A DNA stretch of 64,000 nt from Sphingomonas sp. (GCF_017745215.1 NZ_JAGHZV010000003.1:210702-274701); one strand, 5' to 3'; positions 52,659-63,390 are shown, counted from the stretch's first letter. Numbers and translations: made by a program. The notes: generated by a model not told the origin, from the sequence alone.

Positions 52659-55075
52659 TCGCCCAGCCTTCTCACGATGCCGGTGGCGCCGTCGACTTCG
52701 ATCGTCTCGCCGTCCGCGATCCAGTCGGTCGCGCCGGCGAGGCCGACGACGCAGGGGATGCCGAGCTCGCGCGCGACGATGGCGGAGTGCGAGAGCAGGC
52801 TGCCGCGCTCGACCACGATCGCCGAGGCGCTGGCGAAGAGCGCGATCCAGCCCGGATCGGTGTGGCGGGCGACGAGGATCTCGCCCGCGGCGATGCGTTC
52901 CCCGCGCGGATCGCGGACGACGCGCGCGATGGCGGTGACGCGGCCGGCCGAGCAGCCGGTGCCCTTGCGCTCGGTACCGTCCTGGCGAGGCGGGGCGACG
53001 GCGGCAGTGCTCGCGGTGAAGGCGGGACCGTGGACGATGAGGCGCTCGGGCGGGTCGGCGCTCGCATGCGCCGCTTCCATCTCGGCACGACGGACTGCGA
53101 CGAGGCCGGCGAGGTCGCCGCTGGTCGCGAAGCCTTCGATCGATCCGAGCAGGTCGTGGACCGTCAGCAGGAAGACGTCGCGCGGGTCCTCGATTCGACC
53201 GTGCGCATGAAGCTGGCGGCCGGCGGCGAGGAACAGCCGGCGCGCGCGGCCGAAGATGCGCGTGCGCTCGTAGCGAAGGTTCTCGCGGTCGCGGACACGC
53301 GCCTTCGCCCAGCGGAGCATCGCCTTGGCCGCGAAGTGCTTGAGCGGCTTGCCGCGCATCGCCTGGGCAAGTCGCGCGAACGGATCGTGCGCGCGCAGCG
53401 GCGGGGTTGCCCCCGTACGCGCGGCGGCGGCGATCGCGGCGTGGAGCGTGCGCGGATCCTCGTCGAGCGTGACGCTTTCGAGCTTCAATTCCTCGGTGCA
53501 GCGGTCGCCGAACTCGGCGATGTACGCGGCGATCGCGGGCTGGAGCGGGCTCACCCCGATCACCGCGCGATTGTCGGCCTCGAGCGCGGCGACGAGCGCG
53601 GGCGCCTTCGCGGCCTCGGTACCCATCGCGCGGATCAGCTGCGCAGGGCGCGCCGAGATGATGTCGCCCTGGCCGATCAGCACGTCGTTCTGGATCTCGA
53701 GTCCCTTGGGCCCGATCCACGTCTCGAGCAGCCGCCGCGAGGCACCGAAGGCGATCATGCAGAGGAAGTCGTTGACGATCGGCGCATCCCAGCGGTCGAG
53801 CAGGTCGCTCTCGATCCGGCGGTATTCGGCGGCGAGCTCGGTGAGCGGCATCGCCTGGAGCTTGTCGGGCGCCGTGGCGGCGAGCGCCCGGTCGAGCCGG
53901 CGGCGGAAGTCGCACGCGGTGCGCTTCAGGCGGAAGCCTTCGCGGACAAGGCCGAGCGCGACCGACGCGATGCGCCAATATTCGCCGAGCCTGGCCAGAC
54001 CCTTCGCCGGCACGCTCTCGATCCCGGCGAGAATCTGGTCGGGGAGCGGCGCGCCGACCCCCATCATCGTTTCCATGTAGCGGCGGTTGAGCCGGTAGCC
54101 GGGGAGCAGCGCGAGCGCGCGGTACCAGTTGCCGAGGTTGTAATAGACGCGGCCGTTCACGCGGACGAGCATGTTCTCGAAGACGGTGCGATGCGTGCGG
54201 ATCGCTTCCGACCGCACGCCGAGAAGTGCCACGAACGCCATGTAGACGCGCGCATAGGCATAGCTGGCGAAGGAGAAGGTGAGCGGCGAAACGACGCCCG
54301 GATAGCTCTCGACGATGTTCGAATTGTCGAACACTGCGATGCCGGGGTCGGGCACGGGCGCGTCGCGGAGCGGCGACGTGATGGGGCGGGCCTGGAGCAG
54401 GTGGAGGCGCGTCCCCTCGAAGGCCCATTCGATGTCCTGAGGGGCGCCGAACGCGGCTTCGACGCGACGGACGAGGTCGGCGACCCGGGCGAGTTGCTCG
54501 GCCGTCAGGATCGGATCGCCATGGGTTTCGACCGTGCGGCCCTCACGGTCGAGCCACCAGCTCGTGCCGTCGACCTCGCCGGCGACGAGACGGTCGCCCA
54601 GCCCCTCGGTAGCGGAGATCACGATCCGGTCGCGGCGCCCGGCGACGGGATCGGCGGAGAAGGCGACGCCGGCGTGGGTCGCGGCCACCATGCGCTGGAC
54701 GATTACGGCGGGGCGATCGGAGCCGTCGAGCCCGCGCTCGGCGCGATAGGCGACGATCCCCTCGGCCTCGCCCGACGCGGCGACGCGGGCGACCGCTTCG
54801 GCGACGGCGTCAGGCGCGACATTGAGGATCGATTCGAACTGTCCCGCATGGCTGTCGGCCGCGCCATCCTCCTGCAGGCCGGAGGAGCGCACCGCGAACG
54901 GCCCCTCGCCCAGCACCTTGAGGGCCTTTGCGAGCGCCGCCTTGGCCGGCTTCTCGCCGGCTGGGATGGCGAAGAAGTCGGGCACGTCGAATCCGGCCGC
55001 GACCAGCCGCCCGAGCGCCGCCGCCTTGCCGCCGACGCGCGGCGCGCTCGCCACTTCGCTGGCGGGGACGATCAT
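52655..55075 (-). CDS. PEP-synthase / rifampin-phosphotransferase-like enzyme
   Basis: The 806-aa protein has the three-part layout of this superfamily. An N-terminal ATP-grasp part has VGGKAAALGRLVAAGF and FAVRSSGLQEDGAADSHAGQFES, with IEWAFEGTRLHLLQARPIT ending it. A helical middle segment (~270-680) is followed by a C-terminal phospho-His domain (ERGSLLSHSAIVARELGIPCVVG, His about 770). ATP would phosphorylate the swivelling His, which passes phosphate to an acceptor. Rifampin phosphotransferase has the same order, so the acceptor need not be pyruvate. It sits between UbiA and BtaA-like genes. Confidence 0.88.
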   Translation of the reverse strand: MIVPASEVASAPRVGGKAAALGRLVAAGFDVPDFFAIPAGEKPAKAALAKALKVLGEGPFAVRSSGLQEDGAADSHAGQFESILNVAPDAVAEAVARVAASGEAEGIVAYRAERGLDGSDRPAVIVQRMVAATHAGVAFSADPVAGRRDRIVISATEGLGDRLVAGEVDGTSWWLDREGRTVETHGDPILTAEQLARVADLVRRVEAAFGAPQDIEWAFEGTRLHLLQARPITSPLRDAPVPDPGIAVFDNSNIVESYPGVVSPLTFSFASYAYARVYMAFVALLGVRSEAIRTHRTVFENMLVRVNGRVYYNLGNWYRALALLPGYRLNRRYMETMMGVGAPLPDQILAGIESVPAKGLARLGEYWRIASVALGLVREGFRLKRTACDFRRRLDRALAATAPDKLQAMPLTELAAEYRRIESDLLDRWDAPIVNDFLCMIAFGASRRLLETWIGPKGLEIQNDVLIGQGDIISARPAQLIRAMGTEAAKAPALVAALEADNRAVIGVSPLQPAIAAYIAEFGDRCTEELKLESVTLDEDPRTLHAAIAAAARTGATPPLRAHDPFARLAQAMRGKPLKHFAAKAMLRWAKARVRDRENLRYERTRIFGRARRLFLAAGRQLHAHGRIEDPRDVFLLTVHDLLGSIEGFATSGDLAGLVAVRRAEMEAAHASADPPERLIVHGPAFTASTAAVAPPRQDGTERKGTGCSAGRVTAIARVVRDPRGERIAAGEILVARHTDPGWIALFASASAIVVERGSLLSHSAIVARELGIPCVVGLAGATDWIADGETIEVDGATGIVRRLGE

Positions 55076-55983
55076 GGCGCGAGCATCCGCACGAACGGCG
55101 CGAATCCCGCGCCGGCGTAGCAGGCGAAGACCCAGAGGCCGGCGGTCGTGTCCATCGCCTTCTGCGCCTCGGGCGTCGGGTCGCGGCGGTAGCGCGCGCC
55201 CTTCCGCATCGCGAAACCGGCCGCAGCCACGCCGATTGCGCCGGTGGCGAGCGGCGCGCCGGTCGCAAGCCCCACGCCGATCAGCAGCGCCAGCGCGATC
55301 GTGACGAACATCATCCACAGCGCCCCCGCCTGCGCCGGGCCGAGCAGCGCCGAATAGGTCTCCACTCCCTCGCGCTCGTTGGCGGGCGCCCAGAGCTTGC
55401 GGCCGATCTCCAACACGCAGCCGTTGGTGAAGCTGAGCGCCAGGAACAGCAGCAGCGCATGCGGCGCGCGGCCGTGCGGCACCCATTCGAAGCCGGTGAG
55501 GATCAGATCGATCCCCGGCATCACCAGCATGTGCGAGACGAGATAGGCGAAGGGCCGCGCCTTGAGCCACTCGGGCACGAAGAACTCGACCCCCATCAGC
55601 GCCATCCATCCCCAGACCAGCGCGAGCAGCACCAGCAGCCTAAGGTCGACCAGCGCACAGGCCAGCGTCTGCACCGGCACCGTCGCGATCCCGAGCCCGA
55701 CGATCAGCCGCAGCGAGACGAGCCCGCGCGGGATGGGGCGTTCGGGGCGGTAGCGGGCGTCGTCCTCGCCGTCCTTGATCTCGTCGAGCACGCGGAGCTG
55801 GAAGAAGAAGAGCAAGGTCACCAGGAACGCCGCGGCATAGGCGTGCCAGCCGGGAGGCGCCCTCCCCGCCAGATGCGCCGAGACGCTCACGCTCGCGGCG
55901 GAGAAGATCAGCACCAGCGTGGCGGTGCGGCCGAGCGGGAAGCGCTCGCGCTGATAGATCCATAGCCGCTCGAGCAGCGTCAT
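55072..55983 (-). CDS. UbiA-family prenyltransferase
   Basis: The 303-aa protein has about 8-9 TM helices. LRVLDEIKDGEDDARYRPERPIPRG gives the first aspartate-rich motif (in place of NDxxDxxxD) and the following basic-proline segment typical of UbiA/DGGGP-synthase/chlorophyll-synthase proteins. The second Asp-rich motif is weak. Such enzymes transfer a prenyl chain from a diphosphate to an acceptor within the membrane. ATG 55983 overlaps the HMG-CoA reductase stop by 4 bp. Confidence 0.85.
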   Translation of the reverse strand: MTLLERLWIYQRERFPLGRTATLVLIFSAASVSVSAHLAGRAPPGWHAYAAAFLVTLLFFFQLRVLDEIKDGEDDARYRPERPIPRGLVSLRLIVGLGIATVPVQTLACALVDLRLLVLLALVWGWMALMGVEFFVPEWLKARPFAYLVSHMLVMPGIDLILTGFEWVPHGRAPHALLLFLALSFTNGCVLEIGRKLWAPANEREGVETYSALLGPAQAGALWMMFVTIALALLIGVGLATGAPLATGAIGVAAAGFAMRKGARYRRDPTPEAQKAMDTTAGLWVFACYAGAGFAPFVRMLAP

Positions 55984-57200
55984 GCCCGCGTCCGCGCGAG
56001 GCGGTGGTGCGCGCGCGTGAAGTCGCCCGCCGCGATCGCCGCCATGATCGAGATCTCGCCCGCCAGGCAGATGCTCGCGGCGACCTCGGCGAGCGCGGGC
56101 GCCTTGCCGCTTCCCGCCAGCCCCATGAGCTCGAGCGCCGCCCGCTGCGCCGGCAACCCCGTCCCGCCGCCCACCGAGCCGACGAGCAGGTTCGGCAAGG
56201 TGACCGACATCCACAGCCCGCCCTCGCGCCGCTCCATCCTCGTGAAGCCGACGGCCGATTCCGCCACGCACGCCGCATCCTGGCCGGTGGCGATGTAGAA
56301 GGCGGCCAAGCCGTTGGCATAATGCCCCTGCGCGCCGACCTGGCCCGAGAGCAGCGCCCCCAATTGCGCCACCCGCGCATAGTCGAGCATCCGTTCGGGC
56401 GTGACGTGGAGGCAGCGCTTCACCAGCGCGTCGGGGATGAGCACGCTGGCGGAGACCTTGCGCCCGCGCCCGGTGATCAGCCCGAGGTAGCTCGCCTTCT
56501 TGTCGCCCGAGAAATTGCCTTCGACGAACCAGCAGCGCGGCTGGACGGGGCAGGCTTCGAGCACGGCGCGGCACAGCGCCTCGGTGGCGATCGTTACCAT
56601 ATTCTGCCCCGCCGCGTCGCCCGTCGAGTAGCGGCAGACGAGGAAGACGGTGTCGTTGTCGAGGAAGGGATCGATCGCCTCGAGCTTGCCGTGGCGCGTG
56701 GTGCTCTCGGCCGCGGCCCTGAGCGCTTCGACATGCGCCGCCGCCCAGCCGATGAACACGCCGGCCTCGACCATGTCGACGAACACGAACGCCGGCGAGC
56801 GCAGCACACCCTCCGCGGTCATCGCCGCCGCGGCGCCGCCCGAACGGGTGATCACGTCGGCCCCGCGCGCATAGGAAGCGACCAGCGCCGCTTCGCTGGT
56901 GGCGAGCGGCACCCAGTAATCGCCCTGGGCGTTGAGCCCGTTGACCCTGAGCGGCCCCGCCACGCCGACCGGCAACGTCACCGCGCCGATCATGTTCTCG
57001 ATGTTGGCGCCATAGGCCTCGGGCTCCGCGACCCGCGCGAGCGCCCCGCCGTCCTTACCCCGCGCGGCCCACCAGCCGGCGATCCCCTCGCCGCTCGCCT
57101 CGCGCGCCACCCGGAATCGGTTGGGCACGTCCTCGGTACGAGGCGCGAGCCGGGCGCGCACGCGATCGGCCGAGGCGATCCCGCCGAGCCGTTCGATCAT
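55980..57200 (-). CDS. Class I hydroxymethylglutaryl-CoA reductase
   Basis: The 406-aa protein keeps all four catalytic residues of class I HMGR. They are Glu68 in ENMIGAVTLPVGVAGPL, Lys in GNFSGDKK (233-235), Asp308 in TGQDAA, and a His near the C-terminus (RAHHR, 398-399). GSVGGGTGLPAQ is also present. The cofactor motif DAMGMN is changed to DAAGQN. It should make mevalonate from HMG-CoA, although another acyl-CoA substrate is possible. ATG 57200 is the first Met; GTG 57251 is an alternative. It is first in the seven-gene operon, divergent from the exosortase-target gene. Confidence 0.9.
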   Translation of the reverse strand: MIERLGGIASADRVRARLAPRTEDVPNRFRVAREASGEGIAGWWAARGKDGGALARVAEPEAYGANIENMIGAVTLPVGVAGPLRVNGLNAQGDYWVPLATSEAALVASYARGADVITRSGGAAAAMTAEGVLRSPAFVFVDMVEAGVFIGWAAAHVEALRAAAESTTRHGKLEAIDPFLDNDTVFLVCRYSTGDAAGQNMVTIATEALCRAVLEACPVQPRCWFVEGNFSGDKKASYLGLITGRGRKVSASVLIPDALVKRCLHVTPERMLDYARVAQLGALLSGQVGAQGHYANGLAAFYIATGQDAACVAESAVGFTRMERREGGLWMSVTLPNLLVGSVGGGTGLPAQRAALELMGLAGSGKAPALAEVAASICLAGEISIMAAIAAGDFTRAHHRLARTRA

Positions 57201-57406
57201 CCGGAGCAAGCGAGTCGAGAAGATGATGGCCCGTCCCCCAAGGCTAGGCACGCTCGACCCTAGCCGGATCGGCCCGGCGTTCAATGCCTTGAGGGGCGGT
57301 CTGCACCGTTTCTGCTTAACAAAGCCGCACAGGCTCCTCGCTGCCCGGATCAGCGCTCGATCTCGGCCCGCCATCCCGCTCCCGCTGCAAAACAGGGAGC
57401 CAGCCC

Positions 57407-59779
57407 ATGCCCTATCGTGCCTCGATCCTGCCCAGCGGTGGCCTGGCGCTGTTCTTCGGGGTGATCTTCCCCGCGGGCGTCATCGCCTTCGAGCTCGCGA
57501 CGGGCATGTGCGCCAACGCGCTGTTCGACCCGATGCCGACGCCCTGGCACCTGCTGCTCGTCGCCTCGGTGCCGCTGGTCAACCTGCTGCTCTGGCGGCG
57601 GGTCCAGCGCGAGCTCGATCCGCCGGGCTGGCTGATCGTCGCGGCGGGCGGCGCGGTGGCGATCGGCACGTCCTACACGCTGCTGCTGCTCCCGGTGCTG
57701 CCGATCGCCGTGATCGCGATCGTCTTCTTCGGGATCGGGCTGCTGCCCTATGCGCCGCTGGTCGCGACGATCGCAACGGTCCACTTCCTGGCCCAGTTCG
57801 TCGGGCAGGGGACGCGGCTGGCGGCCCGCCTGCTTGGCGGCGCAGCGCTCGGCCTGCTGCTGCTCGCGCTCGCCGACCTGCCCGCCACCGCGACCTTCCT
57901 TGCGATCGACGGCTATCGCGGCGATCCCAAGGCGCAGACCAACAGCGTGTGGCTGATGCGCAACCTCGGCGACCGCGACGTGCTGCTCCGCCTCGCCTAT
58001 GGCGATACCGGCCGGGCGACGGGGCTGGTGAGCTTCCTGATCACCAGCTGGGGCCGCGGGCTCGATGGCCGGCTGCGCGAGGACTATAGCGGCGACGCGC
58101 GCGAGCTCTATTACCGCGTCACCGGCACGCCCTTCAACGCCGTGGCGGCGCCGACGCACGGGCTCGACGACCGCCGCCGCTGGTTCATGGCCTGGGACCA
58201 GGACCAGGGCGGCAGCGAGATCGGACGCCGCGTCGCCGGGCTGATGCTCGCGACCTCGCGGATCGACGGCTCGGTCGCGAGTGCCGACAACCTGGGCTAT
58301 TTCGAATGGACGCTCGAGGTCTCGAACGACGACGAGCTCCAGCACGAAGCGCGGATGACGATCGCGCTGCCCGAAGGCGCCGTGGCGAGCCGGGCGACGC
58401 TCTGGGTCAACGGCGAGCCGCGCGAAGCGAGCGTCGCCGGGCGCGGCGAGACGCGCGCGGCCTATCAGCGAGTGGTGCGGGCGCAGCGCGACCCGTTGCT
58501 CGTCACCACCGACGGCGCGCAGCGGCTGCTCGTCCAGGCCTTCCCGGTCGAATCGCGCGGCACGCTCAAGCTGCGGATCGGCTATAGCGCGCCCTTCCAG
58601 GTCGCCGCGGACGGGACGCGCAGCCTTGCGCTCCCCGCGATCGTCGAGCGCAACTTCGATGTCGGCGGCGACCTGCGCCATTCGGTGTGGATCGAAGGCG
58701 ATGCGATGCTCGCCTCGGGCGATTCGTCACTCCAGCCCGGCGGCGCGGGCAATGGGCTCCATGGCGAGCCAAGCGACGATTATCTCCTCGCGCACCGCCC
58801 GCGCATCCTTGCCTCGAAGCTCAGCGCGCCGCTGGTCGCGACGGGCAGCGTGGCGGCGCTCGACAAGGCGCCGGGAATCGCAGTGGAGCAGACCGTCGCC
58901 CCCGTGCCGGCCAGCGCGGCCCAGCCGCTGACGATCGTGCTCGACGGTTCGCTGAGCGGCGCCAAGGCCGGCGCGGCGCTGCGCGAGGCTCTGGGATCGC
59001 TGCCGAACGGCATGCCGGTGAGCCTGCGGATCGCGGCCGAGACGCCGGCGAGCGTGGCCGTGGCACCCTGGTCGCCGGCGCAGAAGGCGCGGTTCGACCG
59101 GGCGATCGCCGGCACGCGCTTCGTCGGCGGTCAGGACAATATCCCGGCGCTCGGCGATGCGCTGGGCGGGATGCTCGACGGGCGCGGCACGATCCTGTGG
59201 ATCCACGGGCCCCAGCCGGTGGCGTTCGAACGGACCGGCGCGCGCGTCGAGCAGATGCTCGAACGATCGAGCGCACTGCCGCGGCTGGTCCGCTACCAGC
59301 CCGAGGCGGGCCGCGCCTTCACGATCGAAGGTGCGCGCTGGTTCGACACCGCGCGCGAAGCGACCCCGAGCGGCGACACCGTCCGCGACCTGCGCATGAT
59401 CTTCGCCGAGCTGGGCAACGGCCCGCGCTGGACGACCGAGCGGCATGAGGTGGCGGAGGCAGCCGAGCCCAGGTCCGCGCACATCGTCCGCCTCTGGGGC
59501 GCGGACCAGGTCGCCGCTGCCGAGAGCGAGCGCGGCGACAAGCGGAAGGCGGCGGTGGCGCTGGCGGGACGGCTCAACCTGATCACCCCGCTCTCGGGCG
59601 CGGTGGTGCTCGAGAGCGACAAGGACACGCAGGCCAACGACTTGCCGGTGCCCTCGGCGGAGAATGTCCCCACCGTGCCCGAGCCGCACGAATGGGCGCT
59701 GCTCGTCGTACTGGCGGCGATGCTCGGCTGGGTCTTCCGGGGGCGCCTGCCTAAGCTCCGCCTCGCGAGGCTCGGCTGA
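57407..59779 (+). CDS. VIT-domain protein with PEP-CTERM/MSEP-CTERM-like sorting tail (exosortase substrate)
   Basis: The 790-aa protein starts with 5-6 TM helices (~1-165) and continues with a VIT-like domain (~295-430; YFEWTLEVSNDDELQHEARMTIALPEGA, LWVNGEPREA, AYQRVVRAQRDPLLV). A region of unknown fold follows. The C-terminus is VPTVPEPHEWALLVVLAAMLGW, then FRGRLPKLRLARLG, i.e. a Pro-Glu-Pro motif, a TM helix and a basic end. That is an exosortase sorting signal. Exosortase is encoded right downstream with a one-base overlap. The layout resembles substrates of the XrtK/XrtN type. Confidence 0.88.
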   Translation: MPYRASILPSGGLALFFGVIFPAGVIAFELATGMCANALFDPMPTPWHLLLVASVPLVNLLLWRRVQRELDPPGWLIVAAGGAVAIGTSYTLLLLPVLPIAVIAIVFFGIGLLPYAPLVATIATVHFLAQFVGQGTRLAARLLGGAALGLLLLALADLPATATFLAIDGYRGDPKAQTNSVWLMRNLGDRDVLLRLAYGDTGRATGLVSFLITSWGRGLDGRLREDYSGDARELYYRVTGTPFNAVAAPTHGLDDRRRWFMAWDQDQGGSEIGRRVAGLMLATSRIDGSVASADNLGYFEWTLEVSNDDELQHEARMTIALPEGAVASRATLWVNGEPREASVAGRGETRAAYQRVVRAQRDPLLVTTDGAQRLLVQAFPVESRGTLKLRIGYSAPFQVAADGTRSLALPAIVERNFDVGGDLRHSVWIEGDAMLASGDSSLQPGGAGNGLHGEPSDDYLLAHRPRILASKLSAPLVATGSVAALDKAPGIAVEQTVAPVPASAAQPLTIVLDGSLSGAKAGAALREALGSLPNGMPVSLRIAAETPASVAVAPWSPAQKARFDRAIAGTRFVGGQDNIPALGDALGGMLDGRGTILWIHGPQPVAFERTGARVEQMLERSSALPRLVRYQPEAGRAFTIEGARWFDTAREATPSGDTVRDLRMIFAELGNGPRWTTERHEVAEAAEPRSAHIVRLWGADQVAAAESERGDKRKAAVALAGRLNLITPLSGAVVLESDKDTQANDLPVPSAENVPTVPEPHEWALLVVLAAMLGWVFRGRLPKLRLARLG

Positions 59780-60552
59780 TGCGCGGGCGGATCGCGCTAC
59801 CGCTGCTCGCCGCAGCGAACTGGGATGCGTGGTGGCTGCTCGTCGGGCGCGCCGAGGACCTGATCGCGCAGCTGCTCGCCGCGGTGCTGCTCGGCGCCTT
59901 CGCCTGGGCCTGGCACCGCACGCCGCGCGAGGCGGAGCTGCCTGCCCCCGTCCTGCTCGTCGCGCTGCTCGCTTCGGCGCTCGCGGGCTATACCGGCCCG
60001 GCTTTGCTCCAGATCGGCGTGGCGGTGGCGGCGATGGTCTGGGCGAGCCGGCGCGCGAGCGGACGACGCGTGCCGCTGGCGCCGCTCACCGGCCTCGCGC
60101 TGCTCGCGCTGCCGGTGCTGCCGACGCTCGACTTCCTGCTCACCTGGCCGCTGCGCCGCGTCTCGGCGATGCTGAGCGTCGGATTGCTCCGCATGAACGG
60201 CGTCGAGCTCGGGCTCGAGGGCGTCGCGCTGGACTGGCACGGCAAGCTGCTGCTGTTCGATGCGCCGTGCAGCGGGGTGCGGATGCTGTGGGCGGCGCTG
60301 CTGCTCGCGAGCATCCTCGCGCTGGCGGGCGGCTTCGGTCCGTGGCGCTACCTTCGCGCGCTCAGCCTCGCGACCGCCATCGCCGTGGCGGGCAATGCGC
60401 TCCGTGCCGCCAGCCTCTTCTACCTCGAGAACGGCTTCGTGCCGCAGCTCGCTCAGCCCTGGGCGCATGAGGCGATCGGCCTCGTCGCCTTCGCGCTGCT
60501 CGCCGCCGCGACGCTCGCTGCGATCCGCCTGCCGCGAAAGGCCTTCGCATGA
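59779..60552 (+). CDS. Exosortase / archaeosortase-family transpeptidase
   Basis: The 257-aa membrane protein has about 8 TM helices. The exosortase triad is intact: Cys164 in FDAPCSGVRMLW, Arg209 in GNALRAASLFYLE, and His230 in AHEAIGLVAF. Exosortases cut at PEP-CTERM tails and attach the protein to another molecule. The immediate upstream gene is the obvious substrate. Its start shares the last base of that gene's stop, and it overlaps the next gene by 4 bp. Confidence 0.93.
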   Translation: MRGRIALPLLAAANWDAWWLLVGRAEDLIAQLLAAVLLGAFAWAWHRTPREAELPAPVLLVALLASALAGYTGPALLQIGVAVAAMVWASRRASGRRVPLAPLTGLALLALPVLPTLDFLLTWPLRRVSAMLSVGLLRMNGVELGLEGVALDWHGKLLLFDAPCSGVRMLWAALLLASILALAGGFGPWRYLRALSLATAIAVAGNALRAASLFYLENGFVPQLAQPWAHEAIGLVAFALLAAATLAAIRLPRKAFA

Positions 60553-61058
60553 TCCGCTTCGCCCTCCCCCCCGCCCTCCTCATCGCCGCGCTCGCCGCGG
60601 CGCTCGTGCCGCTGCTTCCGCGGCACGAGGCTCCGCCGGCCGCGATTCCGGGCTGGCCGGCGGAGTATGAGGGGCGCGCGCTCCGCCCGATCGCGCCTGC
60701 GCCCGAGGATGCCCGGCTCGCCGCCGGCTTCCCCGGCGCGATCGCGCGGTTCAGCGACGGCAAGCGCCAGGTCGTGCTGCGCCAGGTGAGCCACGCCACG
60801 CGCCAGCTCCATCCGCCCGGCGACTGTTTCCGCGCGCTCGGCTATGCGATCGAGCCGGCGCCGATGCGGGTGACCGCCGAGGGGCCCGCCTCCTGCTTCA
60901 CCGCCCGGCGCGACGGCGGGACGCTGCTCGTCTGCGAGCGCATCCGCGGCGCCGATGGGCGGAGCTTCGCCGACGCCTCGGCGTGGTATTGGCCCGCGTT
61001 GCTCGGAAGCAGCCGGGGGCCCTGGCTCGCCGCCACCACTGTCGAACCCGTCGGTTGA
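60549..61058 (+). CDS. Exosortase-associated EpsI-like periplasmic protein
   Basis: The 169-aa protein has an N-terminal TM/signal segment (LPPALLIAALAAALVPLLP). The remainder is a domain with FSDGKRQVVLRQVSHATRQLHPPGDCFRALGYAIE, including an H-P-P-G-D-C motif like that of EpsI domains fused to or next to exosortases. Probably it assists processing of the target. Exact function unknown. It overlaps the exosortase gene by 4 bp. Confidence 0.75.
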   Translation: MIRFALPPALLIAALAAALVPLLPRHEAPPAAIPGWPAEYEGRALRPIAPAPEDARLAAGFPGAIARFSDGKRQVVLRQVSHATRQLHPPGDCFRALGYAIEPAPMRVTAEGPASCFTARRDGGTLLVCERIRGADGRSFADASAWYWPALLGSSRGPWLAATTVEPVG

Positions 61059-61074
61059 CCTCGGAGCGAAACCA

Positions 61075-61784
<710 letters not shown>

Positions 61785-61794
<10 letters not shown>

Positions 61795-63347
61795 TCCGCG
61801 CCCTCAAGGCGTGGCTCAAGCGCTACTGGCCGGCGATCAGCCTGCGCACCATCCTGTTCGGCACGCTGCTGTTCGTCGCCGCGCTGCCCGGCGTCGCCGC
61901 GCTGGGGCTGCGCGTCTACGAGAACACGCTCGTCCAGCAGACCGAAGCCGAGCTGATCGCGCAGAGCGCGGTGCTCGCCTCGGCCTATCGCATGGCATGG
62001 GGGGCGCCGCCCGCGGTGCGCGAGCCCGCGCCCGAGCCGCCGAGCATCGACCTGCAGAGCAATCCGGTGCTTCCGCCGGTACCGCTGCCCGAAGGCGCCG
62101 GGCCGAGCGACCCGCAGGCCGCGAAGGTGGCGCGCGCGATCTCCCCGATCGTCGACGATGCGGTGGCGGTCACGCTTTCGGACACCAAGCTGCTCGATCG
62201 CCAGGGGATCGTGGTGGCGGGGCATTACGACCTGGGGTTCAGCTATCGCGACTTGCCCGAGGTGCGCCGCGCGCTCCAGGGCCATAGCGCCACGGTGCTG
62301 CGCCGCCGCGAGGTCGACAATCCCTACGGCCTCATCCACGCGCTCAGCGGCGCCGCGGGCATCCGCGTCCATCACGTCCGACCGGTGATCGTCGACGGCA
62401 AGGTGGTGGGCATGGTGATGGTCGCACGATCCCCGCGCGGGCTGTTCCTCGGCATCTGGCAGGATCGCTACAAGATCGCGCTCGGCGTCGCGGCGATCTT
62501 CATGACGCTGCTGCTGCTCGCCGCGATCCTCTCGCGCGGCATCGCCCGCCCGATCCGCGCGCTCGCTGCCGCGAGCGAAAACGTCGCGCGCGGGCGCATC
62601 GAGATCCCCGAGCCGCCCGTCACCGCCGCGGTCGAGATCCGCGAGCTCTTCGTCAACTTCGCCCGGATGGCCGAACGGATCGAGGCGCGCGCGAGGTACC
62701 TCCGCGACTTCGCCGCCGCGGTCAGCCACGAGTTCAAGACCCCGCTGACCGGCATCCGCGGCGCGATCGAGCTGCTCGACGAGCATGGCGCCGAGATGGC
62801 GCCCGAGGAGCGCCACCGCTTCCTCGCCAACGCCGCCGCCGATGCCGACCGGCTCTCGCGCCTCGTCCAGCGGCTGCTCGACCTCGCGCGCGCCGACATG
62901 GCCGAGGCCGAGGCGCACGCCCATGCCGATCCCGAGGCGATCGCGCGGACGCTGGCGCTCGAGCTCGCCGATGCCTCGATGAGCATCCATGTCGAGGCGC
63001 CCGAGGGGCTGCGCGAGGCGCATGTGCTGCCCGAGGCGATCGAGACCGTGCTCGTCACGCTGATCGGCAACAGCCGCCAGGCCGGCGCGAAGCAGGTGCG
63101 CATCTCGATCTCGAGCGACGTCGAGACCGTCTGGGTGCGCGTCGCCGACGACGGCAGCGGCATCGCCGGGGCCGACCGCGAGCGGATCTTCGAGCCCTTC
63201 TTCACCGGCAACCGCGAGAAGGGAGGCACCGGCCTGGGCCTGCCGATCGCGCGCTCGCTGCTCGCGACGACGGGCGGCACGCTGATCCTCGAGGAGGTTC
63301 CGTCGGGCACGAGCTTCTGCATCGAGATGCCGGCCGAGCCGGGCTGA
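61785..63347 (+). CDS. Sensor histidine kinase partnered with the exosortase locus
   Basis: The 520-aa protein has TM1 (about 18-40), a periplasmic sensor region of ~180 residues with a Pro-rich segment (APEPPSIDLQSNPVLPPVPL), and TM2 (about 227-248). A HAMP domain, a DHp box with His315 in AVSHEFKTPLTGIRG, and a catalytic domain with IGNSRQAGA (N box), DDGSGIAGADRERIFEPFF and GGTGLGLPIARSLL follow. It probably phosphorylates the upstream regulator. The pairing with a dedicated sorting system resembles the two-component pair of the proteobacterial dedicated sortase system. Confidence 0.92.
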
Positions 63348-63390
63348 ACCGGGGTTCCCGCCGCGCCGCGACGCGCCTAAAGCGGCGCGC

